From: Strongylocentrotus droebachiensis
Taxonomy: Eukaryota > Echinodermata > Echinoidea > Camarodonta > Strongylocentrotidae
Direction: 5' to 3'
Assembly (NCBI GenBank): GCA_035222895.1
Contig: JAVYIG010001045.1
Span: 62,001-126,000, forward strand
DNA: 64,000 nucleotides
Under the pieces are notes generated by a model that had not been told where the DNA came from, ran no database searches, and saw only the letters and a program-made list of their open reading frames with translations. Shown here one piece after another: positions 12,701 to 25,740 of the stretch. Positions within the stretch are counted from its first letter, which is position 1; each line of letters begins with the position of its first letter. Made by a program: the position numbers and the translations under genes.

Positions 12701-15700
12701 TCTTTTCCTTTTGTCTTAGATTACTTTTCTTAATGATACAATTAGGGCATATGTGGAGTACCGGGTATCTGGTAATTGTTTCACAAGCCTCTCATAAAAG
12801 TATTAGTTCGCCCAACATCCCATTGAAAAGCGTGTTCATTTCAATTCACACATTTCTTTTAGATGTACATGTAGGCAGACTTGTACATATAACGATTTTG
12901 TGAAACAATATCCATTGTTATTATGAACATGCCCCTTGTTCCCCCAAATACGGCTATCAATACTTACCATTTTCATCGAGTTCCAGAACAGTGCAATCAG
13001 AATAATTGGAAGTGAACGGACATGTGAACACACCGCCTGGTTTGATGGCATCAATATTGGTCTGGTAGATAGGAGCACCAACTATCAATCTGATGGATGA
13101 GAAAAAGAGAAAAAGAGAACGATCAGAATAACAAGAAGAAAACGGACATGTGAACACACCGTCTGGTTTGATGGCATCAATATTGGTCTGGTAGATAGGA
13201 GCACCAACTATCAATCTGATGGATGAGAAAAAGAGAAAGAGAGAACGATCAGAATAACAAGAAGAAAACGGACATGTGAACACACCGCCTGGTTTGATGG
13301 CATCAATATTGGTCTGGTAGATAGGAGCACCAACTATCAATCTGATGGATGAGAAAAAGAGAAAAAGAGAACGATCAGAATAACAAGAAGAAAACGGACA
13401 TGTGAACACACCGTCTGGTTTGATGGCATCAATATTGGTCTGGTAGATAGGAGCACCAACTATCAATCTGATGGATGAGAAAAAGAGAAAGAGAGAACGA
13501 TCAGAATAACAAGAAGAAAACGGACATGTGAACACACCACCTGGTTTGATGGCATCAATATTGGTCTGGTAGATAGGAGCACCAACTATCAATCTGATGG
13601 ATGAGAGAAAGAGAAAGAGAGAACGATCAGAATAACGAGAAGAAAACGGACATGTGAACACACCGCCTGGTTTGATGGCATCAATATTGGTCTGGTAGAT
13701 AGGAGCACCAACTATCAATCTGATGGATGAGAGAAAGAGAAAGAGAGAACGATCAGAATAACGAGAAGAAAACAGACATGTGAACACACCGCCTGGTTTG
13801 ATGGCATCAATATTGGTCTGGTAGATAGGAGCACCAACTATCAATCTGATGGATGAGAGAAAGAGAAAGAGAGAACGATCAGAATAACAAGAAGAAAACA
13901 GACATGTGAGCACACCGCATGGTTTGATAGCATCAATATTGGTCTGGTAGATAGGAGCACCAACTATCAATCTGATGGATGAGAAAAAGAGAAAGAGAGA
14001 ACCATCAGAATAATTGGAAGTGAACGGACATGTGAACACACCGCATGGTTTGATAGCATCAATATTGGTCTGGTAGATAGGAGCACCAACTATCAATCTG
14101 ATGGATGAGAAAAAGAGAAAGAGAGAACGATCAGAATAACAAGAAGAAAACAGACATGTGAGCACACCGCATGGTTTGATGGCATCAATATTGGTCTGGT
14201 AGATAGGAGCACCAACTATCAATCTGATGGATGAGAAAAAGAGAAAGAGAGAACGATCAGAATAATTGGAAGTGAACGGACATGTGAACACACCGCATGG
14301 TTTGATAGCATCAATATTGGTCTGGTAGATAGGAGCACCAACTATCAATCTGATGGATGAGAAAAAGAGAAAGAGAGAACGATCAGAATAACGAGAAGAT
14401 GTAAACAGACATGTGATCACACCACCTAGTTTGGTGGCATCAATATTGGTCTGGTAGATAGGAGCACCAACTATCAATCTGATGGATGAGAAAAAGAGAA
14501 AGAGAGAACGATCAGAATAACGAGAAGAAAACAGACATGTGAAAACACCACCTAGTTTGGTGGCATCAATATTGGTCTGGTAGATAGGAGCACCAACTAT
14601 CAATCTGATGGATGAGAAAAAGAGAAAGAGAGAACGATCAGAATAACAAGAAGAAAACAGACATGTGAACAAACCACCTAGTTTGGTGGCATCAATATTG
14701 GTCTGGTAGATAGGAGCACCAATTATATACCTCATTTAAGAAATCCAGCCATCTGATTGGTCGAAATTGCATTCATAAACTTCAACTATTTCTGTAAAAT
14801 TCCCAGTAACCATGGTTATTGGGAAAATAGTTCAGTCTCCATGGTTACCCCATAGGTTTACATGTTAAAAAATGGTCTGAGCGATCGAGGATACCGTACG
14901 TGTGCGAAGAATTGGTCGGTAATTTCAATACAATTGAATCTTGATCGATCTTACCGACAATTTTATCTTGCATTGTTGACATGAAGACGAAAATAAACTT
15001 CCAAAAACAAAAAAACAACATCTGCCGATAGATCTTGATCTAAGTTCGTGCCAATATGCATTGCAAAAGTAAAAGAAGGGCCCGTTTAATGGAACAGAAG
15101 CGAAGCATCCACCACCGAAGCCATTGTCAATCCATTTTAATGTATTAGAGAAAACAGCTAAGTGAGGAAACAGAGCGCGATAGCCAAGAGGTTTAAGGCG
15201 GTGATTTTAGTTACATCACCTTTTGTACGCAAGAGTTCGAATCTCATCTTCGACAAAAGTTTTTTTATTTTTTATTTTTTATTTTTTAGTCTATTTTTTT
15301 TCGGCATATAAAAGTATTAATGACTGCTTTAATATTCGAGAAATAGTTGTTTTTATACGCTCTCGGGAAGGTTACAATTGGGCTATTGCCCTCGGCACGC
15401 CTCGGGTAATAGCACAATTCTAACCTTCCCTTGAGCGTATAAAAACAACTATTTCTCTCAAAGCAGTCATTTATACTATACTATCAATCTGATGGATGAG
15501 AAAAAGAGAAAGAGAGAACGATCAGTATAACGAGAAGAAATCAGACATGTGAATACACCCCTTGATTTGGCGACACTAATAACCGTCTGATAGACCAATG
15601 TGTACTCTACATAAATCATGTTTCCTATGTATACCAGGAACCATAACACAATAGATTTCTGACTGTACTGTGCTTAGTACACACATGTACATGTACATTG

Positions 15701-18383
15701 TACATTGTACATTTGTTTTACAAACTTTCCACATGTAGCTAGAGAAAAGAGAAACCTCATGTACAACAAGAACATTACAATAAATCATCTTCAACAACTA
15801 ACAGTCATTAGTTTCCTACAAAAAGACATCTCAAGCGGTTGTGAGGGAAGTTCTAAATTAGTAATTATCTTTCAAATGCCATTGGATTTTAACCTTTTCA
15901 TTTTTGGGGGCCTGCAAATGGGACATATCTTTCAAGGTATATTAACAAAAAATGTACATATCGAGACATACATTTATTTTATTGTTGTGAGGGAAGTTCT
16001 AAATTAGTAATTATCTTTCAAATGCCATTGGATTTTAACCTTTTCATTTTTGGGGGCCTGCAAATGGGACATATCTTTCAAGGTATATTAACAAAAAATG
16101 TACATATCGAGACATACATTTGTTTTTATAAATGTAATGCTTCCTGGGAGAAATTTCAATTATTAAATATATTTGTGGCTTCCACCCAGTAAATAAGATC
16201 GATTGATCGATCTGTATCAATAAGGTCGATTGATCAACCTGTATTGAAAAAACACAAGTCAGAAAAATCTTGGAACCAGCGGGATTTGAACCTGCCATCT
16301 ACTGCTTGCCGGGCAGCGACTCTACCACCAGGCCATCACTGGTCCATGGCACAGTCACGATGAACTGGAAACAAATACCTAAGCTCTCCTGATTAATTCT
16401 GACTCATGAATATTCATTAGTCCGCCATAGGACAGTAACTTTTATAAATGTAATGCTTCCTGGGAGAAATTTCAATTATTAAATATATTTGTGGCTTCCA
16501 CCCAGTAAATAAGATCGATTGATCGATCTGTATCAATAAGGTCGATTGATCAACCTGTATTGAAAAAACACAAGTCAGAAAAATCTTGGAACCAGCGGGA
16601 TTTGAACCTGCCATCTACTGCTTGCCGGGCAGCGACTCTACCACCAGGCCATCACTGGTCCATGGCACAGTCACGATGAACTAGAAACAAATACCTAAGC
16701 TCTCCTGATTAATTCTGACTCATTAATATTCATTAGTCCGCCATAGGACAGTAACTTTTATAAATGTAATGCTTCCTGGGTGGAAGCCACAAATATATTT
16801 AATAATTGAAATTTCTCCCAGGAAGCATTACATTTATAAAAGTTACTGTCCTATGGCGGACTAATGAATATTCATGAGTCAGAATTAATCAGGAGAGCTT
16901 AGGTATTTGTTTCCAGTTCATCGTGACTGTGCCATGGACCAGTGATGGCCTGGTGGTAGAGTCGCTGCCCGGCAAGCAGTAGATGGCAGGTTCAAATCCC
17001 GCTGGTTCCAAGATTTTTCTGACTTGTGTTTTTTCAATACAGGTTGATCAATCGACCTTATTGATACAGATCGATCAATCGATCTTATTTACTGGGTGGA
17101 AGCCACAAATATATTTAATAATTGAAATTTCTCCCAGGAAGCATTACATTTATAAAAGTTACTGTCCTATGGCGGACTAATGAATATTCATGAGTCAGAA
17201 TTAATCAGGAGAGCTTAGGTATTTGTTTCCAGTTCATCGTGACTGTGCCATGGACCAGTGATGGCCTGGTGGTAGAGTCGCTGCCCGGCAAGCAGTAGAT
17301 GGCAGGTTCAAATCCCGCTGGTTCCAAGATTTTTCTGACTTGTGTTTTTTCAATACAGGTTGATCAATCGACCTTATTGATACAGATCGATCAATCGATC
17401 TTATTTACTGGGTGGAAGCCACAAATATATTTAATAATTGAAATTTCTCCCAGGAAGCATTACATTTATAAAAGTTACTGTCCTATGGCGGACTAATGAA
17501 TATTCATGAGTCAGAATTAATCAGGAGAGCTTAGGTATTTGTTTCCAGTTCATCGTGACTGTGCCATGGACCAGTGATGGCCTGGTGGTAGAGTCGCTGC
17601 CCGGCAAGCAGTAGATGGCAGGTTCAAATCCCGCTGGTTCCAAGATTTTTCTGACTTGTGTTTTTTCAATACAGGTTGATCAATCGACCTTATTGATACA
17701 GATCGATCAATCGATCTTATTTACTGGGTGGAAGCCACAAATATATTTAATAAAATACATTTGTTTGTTAGTTTCTGAACAAGTGACTTATTGCGTGCAT
17801 AGTACACATATTGAATGTACACTGTTTATAATATAATTCTGACCTTGAAATATATACTTTATGTATTGATGGTGTATACATGTATGTACAGTATCACTTA
17901 CTCTTATAGTGTTTTGAATGTACATTACATGTACATGTAAATGTCAATATCCGTGTTGTTACTTCATGGTTCGCCATAGTGCAAACTGCAAAGTGTTTGT
18001 TTTGTTTCTCTCAGGTATTACCGTTAATTGAGATGCGAGAATATCCTGTTGAAGGAAATATCTGTTAGTGTTACACTTGTGTTTGTACATAGTTACTGCG
18101 CTCAGAAATTTGGTACTACATGCATATTCATGCAGAAACTTGTTTAGTATGTTTACCATTTAAATTTAATGTCCATAAATTTCTCTACGTTCAAATCAAT
18201 TTTGTTTGCTTTCTGTCAAAAGAATGAGCATGCCCTACTTGGGGGTGAAGAAAAGTACTTTCTCTGATTGAAAAATATGTAACGGCACATGTACAGGTGT
18301 ACATGTGCATGTATAATGTAATAAACTGTACATGTAAATGTACTTTATGTCAAAATATAAAACGAGATGGAGGGAGGAGGAGG

Positions 18384-18439
<56 letters not shown>

Positions 18440-21400
18440 GATGAAGGAAGGGACAGAGATGGACACAGAAAAGAAGAAGACAATTTCAGATGCCTTCAAC
18501 ATTATAAGCCCCTATAAATGTATGACTTATTACAAATCATAGTCATTCAGCTGACTAAACAAAGAAGAACTTCCACTTGCAGTACACATTTTGTAACCTA
18601 CATTTATCCATCACACATTCAATCACAGTCGGTCATTATACATTCGGAATGCTCTCTCTGAGTAATCTATTCATCATCATACCCTCATCCCTCCCATAGG
18701 CACATCCTTTAAGCTCATTAGCATAGATGCGCTCCACATGCATCATATCGCTATGGGGAGGGGAGATGGGAGATGCATGGCATTCTCTGTGCCTGAGTGT
18801 TTCTACAAAGTGAGCACCGGGATGTGGGATGACTCATGCTCTGTTAATATAAGTTAAAGATAAAGTTGATTTCTGGTCAAGCGAATGCATTGTGAAAGAA
18901 ACGGTATGGAATCAAACAGAACAAGTTGATCATGTAGCATATGAATATGAACTGCAAGTCTGCAAGGTTCTAGAGTCATGAAAAGAAATTTGGCCAAGTC
19001 TTGGTAAAGTAACAAGCACTGTAAACAGAAAGATTTACATTGAATATGGGACTACACAAACATGTGGCATAAAAATCGGCCTCATTTAAAGCTGTTACTC
19101 ACTTAATTGTCATATTTAGAATATGAAGGCATTTGAAGAGCTATGCTGTTCAGGGAACATTTTTTTCTCTAGTTCTTCCACACTTGCATGTAATAACAAT
19201 GACAACACTCACAAATTATTTTTCACCTCTCCCCAGAACTCAACCTTCTCTTTAAGAGTAAGAGGGTGATCGAGAGAGGGTGAGAAGGGTAAAGGAGCTG
19301 TGTGTCAATGATACATGTTTGCTGTAATGTTCAGTAAGAGGGATTCCAATAATACATGGTCATATTACAAAGAAAATTGGTCATCTGTATACATGTACAT
19401 ATTTCATAATCTTCACAAGGCTACTTTGGTATTGTGGGTAATGATTCTAAGGAAAAAGATTTCAAGGATTTATGATGTTTTAAATTGAGTAGAGGTGATG
19501 CGATTAGCCGATTACACTATGAAAGAGACTCTATTGAAGCAATTGGGAAATTATATTGATTAGGTACAAATTCAATGTAGTGCATATAAAGAAATAATGT
19601 GAGGTTTTGGAATGATCAAACTGACAAGAAATCCATTTTGTCAGCCTTGCCGGAAAACCAAGAATAAATGTTTGTTATACAGTAAAGTAGAAAGCTTTTT
19701 CAATTTCTTCAATATTTCTGCAAAGTACATTTATTTGTGCCTGAAATAATTACAAATAGGCCTACATCATACTGTAGATTATGTATAGATTTGGATTGTG
19801 TAAGATATTTTTTGTTTTTGTGATTTTAAGTGTACTTTGAAGATTCAATGCAATTCGGCCCTTGTTGTTTAGCACAACATGTCCATTGTTCTGGTAAAAT
19901 ATGGGAAGGAAACCAAAAAACAAAAACAACACAAGACAAAATAAAAACATAAAAACTGAAACAAAGAAATGTAGGTTTCATATCCAACAATACAGAACAT
20001 GGAAACCACAACATGATGGCATAGTGCATTGTTGTGGAAGGCCTGATTTCCTCTATTGTACAATACTAATTTTTATACAGACTTACAGTTTTATTTTAGT
20101 TCATGTATGTAAATGTACAGCTGTTCCCAAAAGTTTACATACATGTACACCTGGTAGAAAAACAGGTACATGATCACAACGTATCACTCTTAGACATATG
20201 ACAAATCAAATTCTCACACACTTTTAAGGGTATGAATGATTCTGGTGTTAACACCAGAATCATTCATACCTTAAAAGTGTGTGAGAATTTGATTTGTCCG
20301 GATTTATGTTTCTTGAAAATGTGACATATTAAAGCTTACATTTCAAAGTATTTGACAAAAGCCCTAATACAACCAGTCCACCTTTCATTCTTGAGTTACA
20401 GGAGGAGGAGGGGGAGGGGGGAGGGGGGAGGGGAGGGGGAGGGGAGGGGGGAGGGGAGGGGGGAGGGGGGAGGGGAGGGGGGAGGGGGAGGGGGGAGGGG
20501 GAGGGGGAGGGGGAGGGGGGAGGGGGGAGGGGGGCATCAAAGTTATGTAGGGCTATGAACTGTGAATAATTTAGCTGTTAACTGTACAGTATGTGAACAC
20601 AGACAAGAATAAGTGCAGTTGTGAAAATGCAAGTAAAATATTTTTCTTCCAGGTGTACATGTACAGTGTATGTAAACTGTTAGGCCTACATGGTTTTTGT
20701 AACTGTATGTACAGTGTACATGTACTGTACATGGTGTAGGTGCGTTCTAATACAGGAAGTACTTTGGGAAGCCTACAACAATAATGCATTTTCTCCAATA
20801 ATAGAGTGACAACTGACACATTAGAACCATTGACAGAAGACTTGGAAGCAAAGTTAGTCACAAAAGAAGGATTAAATGGATCAAAAACAATCAATTAAAT
20901 CATATTCATTGCATCCTCTCGATAGGAATTCAATCAAAGTTGTGGGCCTAATAGTTTTCAGGATTGAATTCAGGAAGATAAATAAGTTACTCCTCACTTT
21001 ATATACACAATCAAACCTGTCTTAGTGGTCACCTCTCCATAGTGGCTCTATAGTGCTATTTTGTTGATTATATTGATTTCTATACAAACTTAAATTAAAT
21101 TATGTTTAAATTTTTGTGAAATGTGCAATTAACAATTAAAGTCCTACATTAAATAAGATCAAGTACCTGTATATGATCCACAAGAAAAAAAAAGAAAATC
21201 ATGAGAGCTCTTTGATGATTTTGCTCATTTTCCATTAGCTACATTTATACTATTAAAATGAGAGATTTTCTTGTATCAACTAAATGTATTCATTTTATCT
21301 CTTTTCTTGTTGGAATTTTATAGCTCTCCAAAGCAAATTCACATTTATTTCTCACTCCAACTAATTATTGAATATAGTCCTTCTAGTTTTTTTTACCTAG

Positions 21401-24400
21401 GCTTAAATAAAGATCACATCAAATATTAGTTTATCAGTTTATACTAAAAAACTCCAAATAAAAAATAATTAGCAATGTACAATTTACGTATACATGTACA
21501 TGTACATGTATAAAAGCTTTGAATGTACATCTACATGTACACGTAACATGCAGGAGTTACCCTCTTTTTTATATGCACATAATGTACAAAATAACATCAC
21601 TGCTGCAAGTAATACTGAAAACCTCAATGACTTTTCAATAATCCAATATGATAGTAGCAATGTGTTTAGTGTTGGCAGGCTAGGCTCATGCCGAGTGCCA
21701 AGAGGTCGAATGAGGTCACCTAATATGGACAATGGTATGTCATTGACAGGCGCAGTCGTCAGTGCTCTTATCACATAGCGTGTAATGTGCATTGCATTAT
21801 GTATATTGCACACCAGTCACTGATATGGAGCACCAAGTGTGTACATCTTTATTGTATAGAAATTACTGTAATTCTGTACCAAACTTAGAAATGAAAAGAA
21901 TCCAGTCATGAAAATGGAAATGTAAAAATGATTTCATAATTATGTCAGGACTTGAATTTTATATGTTCATTTACATGTACATACATGTAGTTAGAGAATT
22001 AATAAATGGTAATTCTAATAGGATGATGAGGTTCGCACTTGGCACTTCATACATGTAAATCACTGGACTAAATACATGTACATACATGTATGTACATGAA
22101 GTTGTAAAAATTCAGGGTTTAACTTCAAACCTGACTAAATTTTGACAAAATACCAATAAAAAGTGAAAATCACGTGGCCTTTATCAACAAAAGAGATTAA
22201 TTTTATAGGTACACAAACAAACAAAATAGAATTGAAAACAAATTATTTTCATTTTTAAATCATCTCAATCTGGAAAACAGACAACTTTGGAAAAAATTTG
22301 ACATTCAATGTGAGTTGAGTCTTGAGTTGAGACAGTTATTTATCAAGCAACATTAAAGAGTGTTTATTCCTCTCTTTTCCACTGCAATGTTCTTGTATGT
22401 ACATGTACATGTACAATCATATTTCAAATGTCCAATGAATGTTGAACATTTCTATGGAAATATACATGTACATGTACATGTAGGTCCCAGGACATGATAA
22501 ATATATTTCTATGCATATATGTATTCTGTTTTGCTACAGGCTGAAAACCCATACTGATACGTATTACATACATGTACACAGTTAACAACTAAATTTGTCA
22601 CCCCCTTACCAACTACCAACTTTTGGAATTTGTTATGTACAGTATGTAAAAAATGCATTTGTCCCAATACATACATGTACATGTATATGTTTTTTGAGAA
22701 TGTGACACATTAAAACTTACATCTAAAAGTATTCAACGAAGATTCTTGACTTACGAAAAACACAAAAACCATCAAATTTACAAGGGGTCAACTATATTGT
22801 TTCAAATATATATGTTCAACATGTATACATGTGACTGACTAAAGTTTGGTTGTAGCAGTCTACTAACAACCAAGGCGGACAAAGGGTTAATGAGTCAACG
22901 ATGTGCAGCTTGCAGGGGGTGTTATTGGTAATATTGAGACTGCTCATGCAGAGGGTATCCAGCTGAGGACATCCGTCTCATCCAAACATGTGGTGTAAGG
23001 TGTTACAACGAATGACTAACTAAATTTTCTATGTAATAGAAGGTCAATATCAGATAAATTAATAACATACACATCAGGGTCACCTTCCAAACTTGTAAGG
23101 GGTATGGACCTACATTTTTACATGTACTAGTGCATTGGAGGCACGGTGATGTACATAAACTGTATGTACGTACATGTATATTAAACCTAGCCATGATTGG
23201 TGACTACATTTTAGAGATATGACTTTACACAGAAAATAATTGAAATGACTTCAAGAGCAATTTAAAGATTTGTTTTTGTTTTTGTTCATTTGTTGCCTGT
23301 CAGATGTGTACATGTATGTACATGTACATTATACTGTACATGTATGTAAGAATAATCTGGTTAGTGGTTTCTGTAAATAAGGAGAGTATGGTGTTATCCT
23401 AGAACAGTAAAGGCTGTAAGTAGAAAAAATACAATTATACAACATGTACAGTATACACTGTACATCTCATTCGTGATTATTATCAAAATTTCAGAAGAAA
23501 TGGGTATAGAACACATCTACTACATGTATACATGTAGTGTATGAACACTGCTATTTTTCAAAGAAATTTATAAGCCATATTTTTTACTTCAACATTTCCA
23601 CTGATATGATATCCATGTTCTCAGTACACTTACTGGTACATGTACATGTACATGTAGTTTGCAAATTGTGTGGTTTCGGGAAGGCGTATTGTTGTACAGT
23701 TCGCAATGTATTGTGCAGTTATATTATATTGTATGTGGTAGAATAAGCATTCACTATATCCATATTGATCTCTTTTTGACTTATTGTTAATCTTGACACA
23801 GATCTCTGCACATTCTTTCAGGTGGAGGCACACAAAAGAATGCCAGGTGAGATGAACTGTGTGACTTTCTTTGAAATCTAAGCCAAACAGTTAATAGCAC
23901 GTCTGACCTCCGAGTCATTATGTATTACTTTGTACGGTGGATACACATTACACACTGTATTAATCAACATAAAGGTACTGTACATACAGGTCTGTATGAA
24001 CTGAAAATTAAATCAACCTGTCAACTTCTCTGTACACAATGATAAAATAGTACAGCAAAGTAAAGATATTAATCTTTAGATAATTTCAAAAATAAAAACT
24101 ACTGTACCGGTACATGTAAATGTCCATGCAAACACATTCATAAGGCATCATTTCGTTTATAAAAATCTACAAATATATGTACAGTACACTGTACATGTAC
24201 ATGTAGTGCTCTCAGTATGTATTGAATTAAGAAAACGAAAGCTAAACAGAAAGAAAAAAAGAAAAGACAGAAGCAGTAGACTAACACACACTGCCAAAGA
24301 ATTTTGAAACAGAATACCGGTACTTTATACAGTAGTTTCACAGTACAGTGTACACTGTACTGGGACAGTTTTGTATCACTCTTTTGTTCTGGTTTTGCAC

Positions 24401-25693
24401 ATATCATAATGTACAATTGTACATCATACAACAAATGGTACGCGGTATTGGTATTGTTTGTCAATGAGTAACCACAAAGACGTCTAAGAATGTACATACA
24501 GTATACACCATATTGGGGAGTCAAGACAATCAACAGGAAGTGGTGACAAAATATGTCAGGTTTTTGAGAATTTATTCTTTGATCTACAGGTAAATCATGT
24601 ACCAAAAATACATTTTTAAGTCTTATTAAATAGTAATACACTTGTGTTCCATAATGTATGAAGAAATGCATTTTAAGTAATTTCTTTCATTTTAGGTTGC
24701 AAGTTCTGTGTACAATGTATATTTCCAATTTTCCATAGTAGTGTAAAAAATACCTACATGTAGTCAGAGTATACGTTATTGAATAAAAGTATCATTTTTC
24801 TCTGTCAGTATGTCGCTACATGTAATTTCTTTAAAGGGAAACACAAATTTAAATACTAGTCATTAGTATTTGCTCTTTCAAAGAAAGTAGGGGGGGGGGA
24901 CACAGAAGAAGAAAAAATACATATCAAAGTTTATGAATTTTAAAAAGAAGAAAGTTATGATTTTTTTGTAAAGAATACCGAACAAGTAGTTGAGCTGGGT
25001 ATCTCCAATCTACAGGCAACTCAGCCATTTCTCTTTCCTTATCTTCTTCTCAACCCCACATGCAGCTCATCATTTAGTATTATTTTCTGTACCCTGGATC
25101 TCTCACTTTTTTTTGTCATTGTCTACTCTTTGTATTATGACCGTGTTCTTCTATCTTTGTTGTGTAAAGTATTGTCTTGTCCCTTTCTCATCTCTGTTGG
25201 CATCCCCCTTTTTCTTTCCCCTATTTTGTAGTTCCTTTTGTAGTTACAGATTAGTTAATTTAATTACTTATTATTCCTAAGTTTCATTTGAGGTGTTCAC
25301 ACTTGTACAAGCATTGCTTTTTAGTGGACCCCTCTGTTTCTAACATGTATTTCTTTAAAAAAAAAAAAATGCTTATAATACATGTAATTGATTTGTAATG
25401 TTTTATTGGAAACATGAATAAATTTGAAACATTTGAAACATTTATCTGTCAATTCATCTCTAGTCTAAGTCACCTCTAAATTCAATTTTGCTTTGCTTTG
25501 CTCCATAATAAACAAAACTAAATGCTAATGCTTTAATAAATCACTTTATATGAAATGCTTGAATGATATATTTTTAATGTAATAAATTCCATTCAACATA
25601 ATTTGACCTTACCTGTCACACAACAGACACACCTGCATGTATACTTTTTCAGTCTATCGATCTCATTTTAACAATTGTAATATCATAATTTCC

Positions 25694-25740
<47 letters not shown>

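Larger units (their letters stand above)
12968..15600 (-). repeat. Tandem 126-bp array of splice acceptor plus exon 2 (about 14 units)
   Basis: Each unit holds, in gene orientation, a polypyrimidine tract, the acceptor CATCCATCAG and the first ~75 nt of exon 2. Exon starts recur at 13089, 13215, 13341, 13467, 13593, 13719, 13845, 13971, 14097, 14223, 14349, 14478 and 14604: steps of 126 except one of 129. The frame stays open from 14735 to 12968 (592 codons to the intronic stop), reading LIVGAP...TCPF..YSD then RSLFLFFSSIR in every unit; the latter is the translated intron tract. Units lack a GT donor, so they act as competing acceptors and cannot be separate exons. Copy 14 is split by an insertion (14723-15479), its acceptor now lies near 15488 behind an in-frame stop, and a diverged copy follows to about 15600. 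Confidence 0.92.

Noticed and set aside
12957-14735. 592-codon continuous frame as a stand-alone repeat protein gene
   Set aside because: The repeated SLFLFFSSIR segment is the translated polypyrimidine tract and acceptor. The terminal unit splices by phase and homology into integrin gene A. It is an exon/intron repeat, not a separate gene.
12968-15600. CRISPR-like array
   Set aside because: Units are 126 bp of nearly identical sequence without unique spacers, in a eukaryotic gene.
16261-17650. Functional tRNA genes in the 316-bp units
   Set aside because: A and B boxes are present but the anticodon loop lacks U33 and pairing is imperfect; copies are embedded in a repeat unit. SINE head is the better explanation.
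16044-17836. Five near-identical small proteins starting MAGSNPAGSK
   Set aside because: They are the same frame in each copy of a tRNA-like SINE unit, with no start context, domain or conservation beyond the repeat.
24138-24671. 177-codon minus-strand frame in gene A intron 1
   Set aside because: Low-complexity, AT-driven hydrophobic composition, no domain, no splice support. Probably chance.
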